Positions 35,093 to 44,187 of a DNA stretch of 64,000 nt are shown here, in pieces. How positions within the stretch are numbered: position 1 is the stretch's first letter; each line of letters starts with the position of its first letter. Below the pieces are notes generated by a model, which saw nothing but the letters and a program-made list of their open reading frames with translations, had not been told where the DNA came from and searched no databases. The DNA is from a virus, in the IMG/VR virus record IMGVR_UViG_3300047678_000160, positions 31,729-95,728 of that record. One strand, written 5' to 3'. The translations under genes and the position numbers were made by a program.

Positions 35093-35338
35093 ATGAAAGT
35101 ATTACAGCGCAAGATTTCCAAGATTATCGATGATAATAAGGGATTGGTTTTTAAGAAAGAGAAGATTGTAAAGCAATTAAACTCAGCCATCGCTTCAATC
35201 AAATCTATCAAAGAGTCGTCTATCGAACTCACAAACATTGACAAAGATGGTCAATTCACTATATTCGTCGGATATAGCACAAGCAAGAAGCCAGAATACA
35301 CCATTCTCACTTGCGAAGTATTTACTCCAAAAAATTAA
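35093..35338 (+). CDS. Small hypothetical protein
   Basis: 81 residues, Lys-rich helical N-terminus followed by a beta hairpin. No motif. It is the first gene of the clamp operon, ending 3 bases before the clamp gene. Confidence 0.55.
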   Translation: MKVLQRKISKIIDDNKGLVFKKEKIVKQLNSAIASIKSIKESSIELTNIDKDGQFTIFVGYSTSKKPEYTILTCEVFTPKN

Positions 35339-35341
35339 CAC

Positions 35342-36073
35342 ATGAACAAATCCACATTATTAAACTATATTGAAAAATACAATCTCAACGGCGTTGTTGA
35401 GAGCGTAAAGTTTACCGTCAAAGACAAGGTATTGAAGACCGCTTTTATCACAGAAGATAAAAACATGGCCGGTAACGTAACCGCAAACGTCTTTGATTTT
35501 GAGGATTGTGAATTTGGTATCCTTGAAACGGTAAAGTTCAAAAACTTCCTCAAGGTTCTCGAAGATGAAATTGAACTTACCTTGAACAAGACTGATGATA
35601 AGCCTACCAGCTTGACCATTTCAGATAAGAATATGGAAGTCACTTTCATGTTGTCTGACCTATCGGTTATTCCTACGGCCCCGAAGGTCAAGGAAGTAAA
35701 AGACTTTGATGTGGAAATTCCTGTCGATTCCGACTTTGTTTCACGATTTGTCAAGGCGAAGAACGCTTTGTTTGATGTTGACAGCTTCACGTTGTTGATG
35801 AATAAGAAGGGTGATAAACTCGAAATGGTCATCGGATTTGCAAGTATCAACAGCAATCGCATCAAGTTGGAATTGGCTCCTACCAAGGGCAAGGACAAGC
35901 TCGACAAGCCGATTAGCTTCAATGCTAATTACTTCAAGGACATTCTTACAAAGAATACCGATTGCACAGGCGCTATCTTTAAGGTAGCAGCAGCTGGTAT
36001 CGCTCAGATGGATTTCAAGAACAAAGAGTTCGCCTCCACCTACTTCCTCATTCAGAAACAGATTGAGAATTAA
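35342..36073 (+). CDS. 45: Sliding clamp, gp45-like
   Basis: 243 residues (T4 gp45: 228). No catalytic site; the chain has the two-domain pattern of T4-type clamps, with basic inner-face helices (FLKVLEDEIEL, SRFVKAKN) and repeated edge strands. Position between the polymerase and clamp-loader genes supports the call. Trimeric ring expected; it tethers the polymerase and, in T4, activates late transcription. Confidence 0.85.
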   Translation: MNKSTLLNYIEKYNLNGVVESVKFTVKDKVLKTAFITEDKNMAGNVTANVFDFEDCEFGILETVKFKNFLKVLEDEIELTLNKTDDKPTSLTISDKNMEVTFMLSDLSVIPTAPKVKEVKDFDVEIPVDSDFVSRFVKAKNALFDVDSFTLLMNKKGDKLEMVIGFASINSNRIKLELAPTKGKDKLDKPISFNANYFKDILTKNTDCTGAIFKVAAAGIAQMDFKNKEFASTYFLIQKQIEN

Positions 36074-36074
36074 T

Positions 36075-36458
36075 ATGGATGTTCCAGGTTTAATTGTTGA
36101 TACGGTTAAATCTCTCTTATCAATTAAGATAAATGAGAGGTTTGAACTTAACATTCTGTCTTCGAATACTGCATGGACAAAAAGGCAGACCGAGCGCATT
36201 GATAAAAACACTTTCTCCAAGGTTACGTCAAAAACAAAGCCAGAAGATGTTTATGATTCTTACGTTTCTGTTCCTGTTAAGTTTTCAGCTGGTAAACAGG
36301 GAAAGAATGTTAGGTATCTAATTTTATGGAAACTTGCATTTTTGTGGGTTGACCATCATGAAGTATTCTTCACACTTGACAAAGAGTTTGTAAATAAAGT
36401 ATTGTCGTATCCGTCAACTTACAAAGTGACCTCACACACAATTCCAGAAAAAGATTAA
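36075..36458 (+). CDS. Hypothetical protein between clamp and clamp loader
   Basis: 127 residues from the ATG at 36075; an upstream TTG at 36063 overlaps the clamp gene. Mixed alpha/beta, no motif I recognise. A T4 gp62-type small loader subunit would be expected near here, but I cannot show that this is it. Confidence 0.55.
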   Translation: MDVPGLIVDTVKSLLSIKINERFELNILSSNTAWTKRQTERIDKNTFSKVTSKTKPEDVYDSYVSVPVKFSAGKQGKNVRYLILWKLAFLWVDHHEVFFTLDKEFVNKVLSYPSTYKVTSHTIPEKD

Positions 36459-36459
36459 T

Positions 36460-37413
36460 ATGAATTTTCTTGAAGAAGAAACAGTCGATACAAAACCAGC
36501 TCAATTGGCTCACACCATTTGGGCGGAGCGTTATCGCCCAAATAAACTGTCCGATTATGTCGGTAATACGGTTTTAAAATCGAAGGTAGAACAATTCATC
36601 AAGACCAATGATATTCCACACTTACTTTTTTACGGTAAAGCTGGAACGGGTAAGACGACACTCGCTAAGTTGATTACCAAATCAATCAAGTGTGACGTTC
36701 TTTATCTAAATGCTTCTGACGAAAGAGGTATTGATACTATCCGTGATAAGGTCAGGAGCTTCGCCTCTACTCTTGGATTTAACTCCCTAAAGGTTGTTAT
36801 TTTGGATGAAGCTGATTATTTGACCAATGAAGCTCAAGCTGCTCTCAGAAACTTGATGGAAGCGTTCAGTGCATCCACAAGATTCATTCTGACATGTAAT
36901 TTTCATGAGAGAATTTCTACTCCGATTGTATCGCGTTGTCAGGCTTTTGAAATTGTTCCCCCAACTAAGAAGGATGTAGCAGTCTGTTTAATCAACATTC
37001 TTACCAAAGAAAAGATTGAATTTTCTAAGGAAGACATTGTTTTGATTGTAAACAGTCATTACCCGGACATTCGTTCCTGCATTCAAACTTCACAGCGTGG
37101 CTCAGTTGATGGAAAGCTAACCTTAGATAAGAATGATGTTATTGAAGGAGATTTGAAGACAAAGATTGTCGAAGAATTAAAATCTCCAAATACTGCCTAT
37201 TCAAACATTCGTCAGATGTTGGCGGACAGTTCTATCAGAAACTTCGCAGACTTTTACAGTGTTCTATACGAAAAAGTTGATGATTATTCCAATGGTGCTA
37301 CCGTTGGTGTCATCACGACCCTTGCCGACCATCAATTCATGGACACTTCCGTTGTTGATAAAGAAATCAACTTCATGGCAGCAATCGTAAAAATCCTCAA
37401 CATTATCAAATAA
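36460..37413 (+). CDS. 44: Clamp loader ATPase, gp44/RFC-like
   Basis: 317 residues (T4 gp44: 319). RFC boxes are in order: WAERYRPNKLSDYVG, Walker A GKAGTGKT (59-66), Walker B VVILDEADYL, sensor ILTCNF and the SRC box IVSRCQAF. It opens and loads the gp45 clamp with ATP. Start 1 base after the previous stop. Confidence 0.95.
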   Translation: MNFLEEETVDTKPAQLAHTIWAERYRPNKLSDYVGNTVLKSKVEQFIKTNDIPHLLFYGKAGTGKTTLAKLITKSIKCDVLYLNASDERGIDTIRDKVRSFASTLGFNSLKVVILDEADYLTNEAQAALRNLMEAFSASTRFILTCNFHERISTPIVSRCQAFEIVPPTKKDVAVCLINILTKEKIEFSKEDIVLIVNSHYPDIRSCIQTSQRGSVDGKLTLDKNDVIEGDLKTKIVEELKSPNTAYSNIRQMLADSSIRNFADFYSVLYEKVDDYSNGATVGVITTLADHQFMDTSVVDKEINFMAAIVKILNIIK

Positions 37414-37414
37414 C

Positions 37415-37801
37415 ATGCCAGCAAGATATTCCGCAATAGTATTGGACGAAGCTTCCCACAAGAAGCTTGTTGATTGGGCAATTGAAAAATTTCCTACTAT
37501 CAAAAGAGAAAAATATGAAGTGATTGCTCACCACATGACTATCACAATGGGAGAACTCCCTAGTTATCTTCAATCTGATAAGGGAACTGTTCAATCCATT
37601 GAGGTAAGTGGATATGGTAATACCGATAAGGTATTTGCTGTTAGAGTGTCTGGTTACTACACAAAGAACAAGGTTCCTCACATTACCCTTGCCGTCAATC
37701 GTGCCAAGGGTGGAAAGCCTGTTCAAAGTAATGAAATCAAGAATTGGCAACCCCTCGATAAGCCTTTCAATTTGAAAGGCGTTGTCACTGAGGTCGAGTG
37801 A
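37415..37801 (+). CDS. 2H phosphoesterase (LigT-like)
   Basis: 128 residues with two H-x-T motifs, HMT at 40-42 and HIT at 89-91, each in the expected hydrophobic strand (VIAHHMTITMG, VPHITLAVN). This is the 2H phosphoesterase signature. The family opens 2',3'-cyclic phosphates in RNA repair or cleaves cyclic nucleotides; T4 Acb1 (anti-CBASS) is a member with wider spacing. The short spacing here resembles the cyclic phosphodiesterase domain of tRNA ligases. Which substrate is used cannot be told. Overlaps the next gene by 4 bases. Confidence 0.75.
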   Translation: MPARYSAIVLDEASHKKLVDWAIEKFPTIKREKYEVIAHHMTITMGELPSYLQSDKGTVQSIEVSGYGNTDKVFAVRVSGYYTKNKVPHITLAVNRAKGGKPVQSNEIKNWQPLDKPFNLKGVVTEVE

Positions 37802-38028
37802 AAATTGTAGAAGCAATATTCAGCTCAGACGGAACATATGTCAGATTAGAGACTGGCAAAGAGAAGTTTTATGCTTCTAAGGGAAAATTTTACGATTGTT
37901 GTCCAGTAAATTGCTTTGCTAAAGTAGTTTCATCAACCTTATCAAAAGAAATTCAGTCAGCGGTCGATAAAGGTGGATACAATCAAGTTTCAGAAGTCAA
38001 AAAATTTATAAAGGATTCAGCAAAATGA
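37798..38028 (+). CDS. Hypothetical protein, GTG start
   Basis: 76 residues in the GTGA overlap with the 2H gene. Contains a C-C-x3-C cluster (YDCCPVNCF), possibly a metal site. No further clue. Confidence 0.5.
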   Translation: MKIVEAIFSSDGTYVRLETGKEKFYASKGKFYDCCPVNCFAKVVSSTLSKEIQSAVDKGGYNQVSEVKKFIKDSAK

Positions 38029-38192
38029 AAAATGTCAAAGACAAATTAAAATCGTTGGTCAATCACATGGAATCAAATAGACAGACAGGACATACAACTG
38101 CTGTCATTTATGGAGCAAAACATGTTGATTCTGTTTGGTTGTCCACGATAGAAGCATGGGGGATTATTTGGGAAAATCGAATGGACCACTAA
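38025..38192 (+). CDS. 55-residue hypothetical protein
   Basis: Starts in the ATGA overlap with the upstream gene, which supports real translation. The core TAVIYGAKHVDSVWLST is strand-helix-like. It overlaps the next gene by 37 bases. No function known. Confidence 0.45.
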   Translation: MKNVKDKLKSLVNHMESNRQTGHTTAVIYGAKHVDSVWLSTIEAWGIIWENRMDH

Positions 38193-38503
38193 ATCCTCAT
38201 GGAGAATTTGTGTTAGAAACCCGCGATATGACTAAGCCAATAGAAGCTGTAACAATTCATGAATTGGATGCCTTGTTGGGTGTTCACAAACCAATTATAT
38301 TTGACAATTGCGCCCTCCACGTTCTATTCAGTGAAGCAATCAAAAAAATTGATGAGGTTGAGAAGGAGAATGAGTCTTTGGAAAACATCAACACATTGAT
38401 TAACAGAGATAATGATAAACTCATTGCTGAAAAGGTAAAACTTAACTATGAGATTTACGAATTGAAGAAGAAACTTGAAGCGGTTAAGAAAGCTATTGCG
38501 TGA
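38156..38503 (+). CDS. Hypothetical protein with C-terminal coiled coil
   Basis: 115 residues from the ATG at 38156; a TTG at 38135 is possible but less likely. The last 60 residues form a Lys/Glu coiled coil. The following gene starts in its GTGA overlap. Confidence 0.5.
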   Translation: MGDYLGKSNGPLNPHGEFVLETRDMTKPIEAVTIHELDALLGVHKPIIFDNCALHVLFSEAIKKIDEVEKENESLENINTLINRDNDKLIAEKVKLNYEIYELKKKLEAVKKAIA

Positions 38504-38733
38504 AAATCTTTGTCATACTGATTCTATGTCTATTGATTTTAACACCTAAAGAATTTCTTCTTTATTTCAATAGATGGGTTAGGCCGAAATGGTCTTTCAA
38601 ATCAGTTTGCTTTCCTCCGGTCAACACAACATTCCCAATTCTTAATGTAGGCGATTTCGTTGGTGTTCAACCAATGACAAAATCGGCCGATAGTATTTTC
38701 TACATGGATTTCAAACACAATGAGCCTAAATGA
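38500..38733 (+). CDS. Small membrane-anchored protein, GTG start
   Basis: 77 residues; the N-terminus is a signal-anchor (MKIFVILILCLLILTPKEF), the rest polar. Probably inserted in the inner membrane or exported. Overlaps the next gene by 14 bases. Confidence 0.5.
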   Translation: MKIFVILILCLLILTPKEFLLYFNRWVRPKWSFKSVCFPPVNTTFPILNVGDFVGVQPMTKSADSIFYMDFKHNEPK

Positions 38734-38953
38734 CTTTAATTTTCCAATGATAGAACTTGTGTTCCCTGCTGGACAAGTAATTGGATTTCAAAAGACGACA
38801 TATCGTGACTCTGTTATAGGCATTGATTTTTCACCAAAAGAAATAGGGTTGTGGATATTTTGTTTTACATATCGATGCACTTGGTATGGGAGCAATGTAA
38901 TAGGCCAAAATGCTATTAGAATTAACAATGAAACTATTTGGAGAGTAAAATGA
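38720..38953 (+). CDS. Hypothetical protein
   Basis: 77 residues, beta-rich with aromatic residues (LWIFCFTYRCTWYG). No motif. It overlaps its neighbours on both sides by short stretches. Confidence 0.45.
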   Translation: MSLNDFNFPMIELVFPAGQVIGFQKTTYRDSVIGIDFSPKEIGLWIFCFTYRCTWYGSNVIGQNAIRINNETIWRVK

Positions 38954-39294
38954 TTAGAATTGTAAACAAATACAGACACGAACCGACCCCCAATGACGTT
39001 TATATTGGTCGGGGCTCTCCATTTGGTAATCCATACGCTTTTAAGCCAGGAACCAAAGCAGAATTCATTGTAGCCACAAGAGAAGAGGCAATAGAAAAAT
39101 ATAGAGAACACTTTCACAGGAAACGAATGAACGATGTGTTTATGTATGAGATGCTACAGATAATGTTTGCTGCTCATGTCCGTGGAGAAGATATTAATTT
39201 AGTTTGTTATTGCTCACCAGCTCCTTGTCATGGACAAGTTATTAAAGAATATCTCGACGAAAGATTATCCATTATAGATAAAAATCTTGAGTAA
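38950..39294 (+). CDS. DUF4326 protein
   Basis: 114 residues from the ATG at 38950. The family signature is clear: YIGRGSPFGNPY near the N-terminus and LVCYCSPAPCHG near residue 95, with His and Cys pairs that could bind metal. DUF4326 is widespread in phages; its reaction is unknown, though the fold is often linked to nucleotide metabolism. Confidence 0.8.
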   Translation: MIRIVNKYRHEPTPNDVYIGRGSPFGNPYAFKPGTKAEFIVATREEAIEKYREHFHRKRMNDVFMYEMLQIMFAAHVRGEDINLVCYCSPAPCHGQVIKEYLDERLSIIDKNLE

Positions 39295-39853
39295 TGAAAA
39301 AAGGTATTTGCGGATTAAAATGCAATATCACTGGAAAATGGTATATTGGCCAAAGCGTAAATATAGAAAGTGCTTGGAACAAAAGATATAAAACTCTTCA
39401 CTGCAAGAAGTAGACAAAAATATACAATGCTCTACTGAAGTATGGGTTTGATAATTTCGACAAAATTATATTGGAAGAGTGTGATGAAGACCAAATTAAC
39501 GATAGGGAAATATATTGGATAAAAATATATAATTCGGTAAAAGATGGATACAATATTCGACCCGGCGGAGGAGGCTTTACGGAAAATCAACGAAAAAATT
39601 TATCTATAGCTAATACTGGCCAAGTATGTTCTCCAGAACAAAGAGAAAAAATATCTAAATCTTGGATAAAACGTAGACTGGTTGGAGTATCGGATGAAAC
39701 TAAAAAACGCATGTCTTTGTCAAAACTAGACAGAAAATTGCAATTGCATGTAGTGGAAAAAAACATTCTATAGAAACTAAGCACAAAATGTCAGAATCAA
39801 GGAAGAGTTATTTTAAAAGAAAAAAATTGACAAAAATAGAATCTAACATATAG
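39294..39853 (+). pseudogene. GIY-YIG homing endonuclease with in-frame TAG and a frameshift
   Basis: Reads KWYIGQSVNIESAWNKR, then TAG at 39411-39413, then in the same frame KIYNALLKYGFDNF and the ILEECDE/REIYWIKIYN region typical of GIY-YIG enzymes, then NUMOD3 repeats. After the AAAA run at 39722-39725 the repeat continues in another frame (SGKKHSIETKHKMSESRKS); one extra A would restore it. The first start overlaps the DUF4326 stop. Either dead, or partly readable through amber suppression. Confidence 0.75.
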
Positions 39854-39854
39854 T
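39827..39854 (+). promoter_or_regulatory. Sigma70-like promoter (first of two)
   Basis: TTGACA at 39827-39832, a 16-base spacer, TATAGT at 39849-39854: the same spacing and -10 as the promoter at 2745. Confidence 0.65.
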
Positions 39855-39860
39855 TATCGA

Positions 39861-39888
39861 TTGACAGTCCTCATTGTGAGGCTAGACA
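39861..39888 (+). promoter_or_regulatory. Sigma70-like promoter (second of two)
   Basis: TTGACA at 39861-39866, a 16-base spacer, TAGACA at 39883-39888, 20 bases before the ATG at 39908. The spacer has an inverted CCTCA...TGAGG. Confidence 0.6.
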
Positions 39889-39907
39889 ACTAAACAAAAG
39901 GTTTGAT

Positions 39908-40969
39908 ATGTATAAAAATAATATTGATGTGCGCGTCCTTGTAAATGGGCGTTCAGTCAGGGAATACTCCCACAAAGGAATGACTCTTATTGAGTCTCGA
40001 CACGGCACCAACTACACGGTGAAGGTCAAAAATGATAACGGCTATAGAGTAATGGCTGTATTATCAATCGATGGTTTGGATATTCTAACTGGAAAACCAG
40101 CTGAAGATTCAAAAAAAGGTTACATTGTTGACGCATATAGCTCAACCGAAATCAAGGGGTATAGACTCAGCGACACTGATTCTGCTGCGTTTGTATTCAC
40201 AAGTAAGGGTAAATCTTATGTCTCTAAGACCGCCGGCGAAGCTCGTAACACGGGCGTAATTGGTGTCAGAATTTTTAGAGAAAAAGAAGAGCCTGTAAAG
40301 GTTGTTGAAAGGATTGTCGAAAAGACAAAATACGTTGACCGTCCTTATCCGGTTTGGACAAGTCCATATAATCCGTGGAACCCATATTATTGTGGAACGC
40401 CACATGTCCAATACGGAAGTATTCTATGCGATTCATCGAGTCATATTGGTTCCGTGACCACTGAAAATCATGCGGGAGCTCTAACAGTTACCTCCAATGC
40501 GGTTGGTAACGTTACATTGAACAATTCGGATGGAACATCTTTCGCTGTAGCTGCTAATAACGTGTCTTTGACCTCAGCGCAGGCTGGTGTGAAGGGTGCG
40601 GCAGCTTCTGGGCAATATTTTCCTTCCCTCACAGAAAACGAATCGTCTAGGGGTATTTCCGCTAGGTCGTATAAATCATATACAAAGCCGGCTAAACTAT
40701 CAGCAGCGAAGAATGATTTTGACTCTCCTATTACTCAAGATTCGTTTGATACAGGAACATCATTTGGAAAGAAGCAGGTGGACAAGGTAAAGAAGGAATA
40801 CTTCAATCTCGGTCCAGTTATTTCCGAAATTGTGTTTTATTACGCAACAAGACAGGCTCTCGAAAATATGGGTGTTGATTTTGATGAGACACCGGCGGTA
40901 GCAGATGTATTACCTTCTGCTTTCGGTGAATCAAAATATTGCCTCCCTCCTAAAGATTGGAGAGGCTAA
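39908..40969 (+). CDS. Conserved phage protein of unknown function
   Basis: 353 residues. The first 130 form a beta-rich domain (VLVNGRSVREYSHKGMTLIESR, YRVMAVLSIDGLDILTGK, VGVIGVRIF) that I recall as recurrent in large phages and some bacteria, without a known role. A Pro/Tyr/Trp-rich linker (about 140-165) and a Ser/Asn-rich C-terminal half follow. Two tandem promoters precede it, so it is probably well expressed. A capsid-surface or secreted role is possible. Confidence 0.6.
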   Translation: MYKNNIDVRVLVNGRSVREYSHKGMTLIESRHGTNYTVKVKNDNGYRVMAVLSIDGLDILTGKPAEDSKKGYIVDAYSSTEIKGYRLSDTDSAAFVFTSKGKSYVSKTAGEARNTGVIGVRIFREKEEPVKVVERIVEKTKYVDRPYPVWTSPYNPWNPYYCGTPHVQYGSILCDSSSHIGSVTTENHAGALTVTSNAVGNVTLNNSDGTSFAVAANNVSLTSAQAGVKGAAASGQYFPSLTENESSRGISARSYKSYTKPAKLSAAKNDFDSPITQDSFDTGTSFGKKQVDKVKKEYFNLGPVISEIVFYYATRQALENMGVDFDETPAVADVLPSAFGESKYCLPPKDWRG

Positions 40970-40998
40970 AACATTAACAAATCAACAACTATAAAATC

Positions 40999-41688
40999 AT
41001 GAAAAAAATTATTCACACACTATTCATTCTCGACAAAAGCACCAGCATGTCGGGATACACAAAACGCACCATCGAAAGCATCAACGCCAATTTAGCTATT
41101 CTAAGAAAGGAAGCAGCTGAAAATGGAATAGATATTTTCAATACATTACTGTCATTCAGTGCCAACAATAACAATTGGGGACTCCTCAACGCTGCACAAA
41201 ACAGCGATGACTTCAATTTCATTCGCATTGGAAAGAATGTCAATGATATTGCTGACATTACAGATGCTGAGTATATTCCTCAAGGTGGAACTCCTTTATT
41301 GGACGCCATCGGCAAGGGAATTGAAAAGCTCAAGGAAACTCTTGGCGATGAACTTGGTAAGGATAACGTAACTGTTGTCGTAACCATCTTTACCGATGGA
41401 GAGGAAAATTCTTCGAGACAGTTTTCAAAGGCTGATATTAAGAAGATGATTGAACACTTCTCTTCTGACAATAAATGGACGTTTACCTTCGTTGGTTGTG
41501 GAAGTATCGACAATGTTACCGCTACCTCTGCTAACCTTGGTATTGCAGCGATGAATACCATCGCTTTCGCTGATACTGCTAAGGGTCGTGACGATTCTTA
41601 TGCAACTCTTGCCACCTACTATACGTCAACAGCACGTAGTGTTTCTCGTGGTGAGAAGATTAAGGGATTGGCTGAAGTTACGAAGTGA
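40999..41688 (+). CDS. VWA-domain (TerY-like) protein
   Basis: 229 residues: a single von Willebrand A domain. MIDAS residues are seen as ILDKSTSMSG (about 11-20), the GGTPLLDAIG threonine loop near 96 and VTIFTDGEEN near 128. TerY-type proteins bind metal-dependent partners. The leader is A-rich; a strong terminator follows. The partner in this phage is unknown. Confidence 0.8.
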   Translation: MKKIIHTLFILDKSTSMSGYTKRTIESINANLAILRKEAAENGIDIFNTLLSFSANNNNWGLLNAAQNSDDFNFIRIGKNVNDIADITDAEYIPQGGTPLLDAIGKGIEKLKETLGDELGKDNVTVVVTIFTDGEENSSRQFSKADIKKMIEHFSSDNKWTFTFVGCGSIDNVTATSANLGIAAMNTIAFADTAKGRDDSYATLATYYTSTARSVSRGEKIKGLAEVTK

Positions 41689-41713
41689 TAAAATAACATC
41701 GAATCACTATAAT

Positions 41714-41740
41714 AAGGCATCCGAAAGGGTGCCTTTTTTG
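41714..41740 (+). terminator. Rho-independent terminator
   Basis: AAGGCATCC pairs with GGGTGCCTT (one G-T pair) across a GAAA tetraloop, followed by TTTTTT. Confidence 0.9.
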
Positions 41741-41760
41741 TTTTGGTCATATATATTGGT

Positions 41761-42366
41761 ATGAACAACAACTTTCTTGAGAAGATTAAAGATGACCCAG
41801 ATTTTGCCCAACTTTTTGCGAAGAAGGCTGTGGAAATTAGACAGACAAAAGCCAACTTAGTTGAAGCTGCTAGAAACTATCAAGACAAGTATAGTGAGGA
41901 GATAGAACAAGGCACCATCAAACATGCTTTGAAATTGACAGAAGGTAGAAACAAAGGACTGAAAGATGATGAGATTTTTAGAGACAATCAGCTATTCATC
42001 CCAACTAAACAAACACCGATTCTGAACTATCTATACTTCCTATTGAGAGAAACCAAATTTGAAGACTTAGAAATTGATGTATTGAGACTTCCGGCGGATG
42101 TTCGTAAAGACCTACAATTACTGAAAGAAGAGTATGAACAGAAATACGGCGCCGCAGTTCATGAAAAAATGAAGGAAGCTCCATTACCAAACATGGTAAG
42201 TTACATCTATAAAAACATTGGCGATGAAACATTCGCTACAATTAAGAAGCTGAAGACTTTATCTCAGTCTAGCAATGAAGCAGAAGCATTCTCAGCATAT
42301 AGAAAGTGTTTGGATATGTGCAAAAAATATAATTTGGAGTTCGACAAAATTCCGTTAAATAATTGA
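41761..42366 (+). CDS. Hypothetical helical protein
   Basis: 201 residues from the ATG at 41761, preceded by CATATATATTGGT and no Shine-Dalgarno. Mostly helical, charged, no motif recognised. It converges with the large minus-strand gene. Confidence 0.6.
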   Translation: MNNNFLEKIKDDPDFAQLFAKKAVEIRQTKANLVEAARNYQDKYSEEIEQGTIKHALKLTEGRNKGLKDDEIFRDNQLFIPTKQTPILNYLYFLLRETKFEDLEIDVLRLPADVRKDLQLLKEEYEQKYGAAVHEKMKEAPLPNMVSYIYKNIGDETFATIKKLKTLSQSSNEAEAFSAYRKCLDMCKKYNLEFDKIPLNN

Positions 42367-42378
42367 TTAGACTTGACA

Positions 42379-42403
42379 GGACCTCAAATCGGCAATAAGG
42401 TCC
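42379..42403. terminator. Possible hairpin between converging genes
   Basis: GGACCT (42379-42384) pairs with AGGTCC (42398-42403). No T tract follows on either strand. A TTGACA overlaps at 42373 but points into the converging gene. Confidence 0.35.
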
Positions 42404-42475
42404 AACCGTAATCAATTCAGTAAGAACTGTATTATTCGCTTCGCTGAATCAAACATTCGTAATCTACGAAGTCTT

Positions 42476-44071
42476 TTAAGTAGCTTGTGAAACAGCTGGA
42501 GAGTATTGAAGAACCCACTTCAACGCTTTGGTCAAGGTATCTTTACGGCCAGCTCCTTGGATAGATTGAACTGGTTTCTTAGTGGATACAGTTACATCGT
42601 AAACATCTACGCTGTTATCATTCTTTAAAGCTACCTTTATTTTAGTCCATCTCTCAGAAGCCATTGCTGCTTTTTGTTGAGCTTTGGCTTCAACATCGTT
42701 CTTAGGTGGTAGATAATATACTTTCGTGTAAGCATCTTTGTTCTGAATGGTATCTACAACATCTTGCTTATCTTTAAACTTGAATCTTGGACCAGAAGAT
42801 AGAATCTTGATTGTATTGATTACAGCGTTTGCGTTGGGGTCTAGGGCTAAGATTCCTTCAGCTGCTTCTTGAGCATAATCCATAACATCTTCAAATTTAG
42901 CAAACTTTGCTGCTGGTTCTTTATAACGAATACGAATGTTCACCCAAGCCAGAGCTTGAAGCTGATAAGACGTTAGGCCCATCTTACCTCCGACTTCATG
43001 CATAATTTTTACAAGATTCTGACGGACTTCATCATCGCCAAACAGTTGCATAATGGCTACGTTAACTACAGCATCTTTGTTCTTTTGAAGTAAGGCTGCT
43101 CTTCTCTTAGCAACATCATCAACCTTACCTTGTTTTACAGATGTGTTATCGGTCACATGTTGAATCCAAGCTGAAACGTCTTCTGAAACCATCTTTTCAA
43201 GAGGTTTATCAAAAAACACACGAATCATCCAACGGTCAACTGTAGCTGGGTCTATCTTATCGTTCCATTTGAAACCAGGAAAAATGAGATTCATGAAGAA
43301 AGAATTAATCTTGGTCCCACCAATTTTCAGCTTACCATTCTTCAAGTCTTCGAACAGCTCATTCCTAGAAACCTTTCCATCGTGAGCTATGTAGTATTTA
43401 ACAAACAGATTGAAATTAGGAATCTTTGCATTGGACACTGTAATTTCGCTGAATACATCATCTTGTCCCTTTCTTGCTCCAGCGTCAACAGTTCCACCCT
43501 TGTAATCCTTCTTTGGAGCCAACAACTCAGCATATTTCGAACCTTTACCTTCATATGACTTCAAATAAGCCAACGTAGCGTTGTTCGTGTTGTCTTTGAC
43601 ATGTGTAGATAGGTTCAACAACATCTCTTTGCCGTTTGGTAAACCCAAGTCATGACTTACAGCTGTATAAAGCTTTGCTGCTTCAAGAATGTTTTGGTCG
43701 AGGGCTGTATTGGCTGAACAATAGGCACAGGCAGCCAAAAATAAACATGCCTCGTTTTCAGGCATACTTTTAAAAATCAATTTGTTAAAATTATCATACC
43801 AATAGGCGTAAGTATCGAATTTCTTTTTTACTTCCGGAGGAGCTTCGAGATATTGTTTGACTTCATCCTCAAGATTCTGCATCTCCAAAGTAATCGGAAT
43901 CTGTAGGTCAACTTTCTTATCACCGACCTTAAATGGAATTCTGACCGTGAAGGTGTCCTTTGATTGAAATTCATCGCCGGTCAACTGATTATAAAATTCA
44001 GGACCAGACATGGCTTCCAAAAGCTCTTGATAATCGGATTCGGTGAGATTTAAGAGGTTGGATAATTTCAT
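42476..44071 (-). CDS. Large conserved phage protein, minus strand, L-x-E leader
   Basis: 531 residues. The N-terminus (YQELLEAMS near residue 14) has the same L-x-E pattern as the other leader-bearing proteins. Later segments such as TVDRWMIRVFF and SYQLQALAWVNIRIRY are found in conserved unknown proteins of T4-like phages. No active-site motif is evident. It is the only large minus-strand gene in the window, so it has its own regulation; upstream on the minus strand is TATATTTATTG. Possibly packaged with the virion. Confidence 0.55.
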   Translation of the reverse strand: MKLSNLLNLTESDYQELLEAMSGPEFYNQLTGDEFQSKDTFTVRIPFKVGDKKVDLQIPITLEMQNLEDEVKQYLEAPPEVKKKFDTYAYWYDNFNKLIFKSMPENEACLFLAACAYCSANTALDQNILEAAKLYTAVSHDLGLPNGKEMLLNLSTHVKDNTNNATLAYLKSYEGKGSKYAELLAPKKDYKGGTVDAGARKGQDDVFSEITVSNAKIPNFNLFVKYYIAHDGKVSRNELFEDLKNGKLKIGGTKINSFFMNLIFPGFKWNDKIDPATVDRWMIRVFFDKPLEKMVSEDVSAWIQHVTDNTSVKQGKVDDVAKRRAALLQKNKDAVVNVAIMQLFGDDEVRQNLVKIMHEVGGKMGLTSYQLQALAWVNIRIRYKEPAAKFAKFEDVMDYAQEAAEGILALDPNANAVINTIKILSSGPRFKFKDKQDVVDTIQNKDAYTKVYYLPPKNDVEAKAQQKAAMASERWTKIKVALKNDNSVDVYDVTVSTKKPVQSIQGAGRKDTLTKALKWVLQYSPAVSQAT

Positions 44072-44187
44072 AAATGGTTATAGACAATAAATATAAGAAT
44101 GAGAAACGAATATGAAAGTGAATTTCAATTTATAAATATTTTTCTAAAAAAATGTCGTTTTATTGAATTTCATCTATATTTATTGAT

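Noticed and set aside
42373-42402. TTGACA with TAAGGT between converging genes as a promoter
   Set aside because: It would drive transcription against the minus-strand gene and overlaps an inverted repeat better explained as a hairpin.
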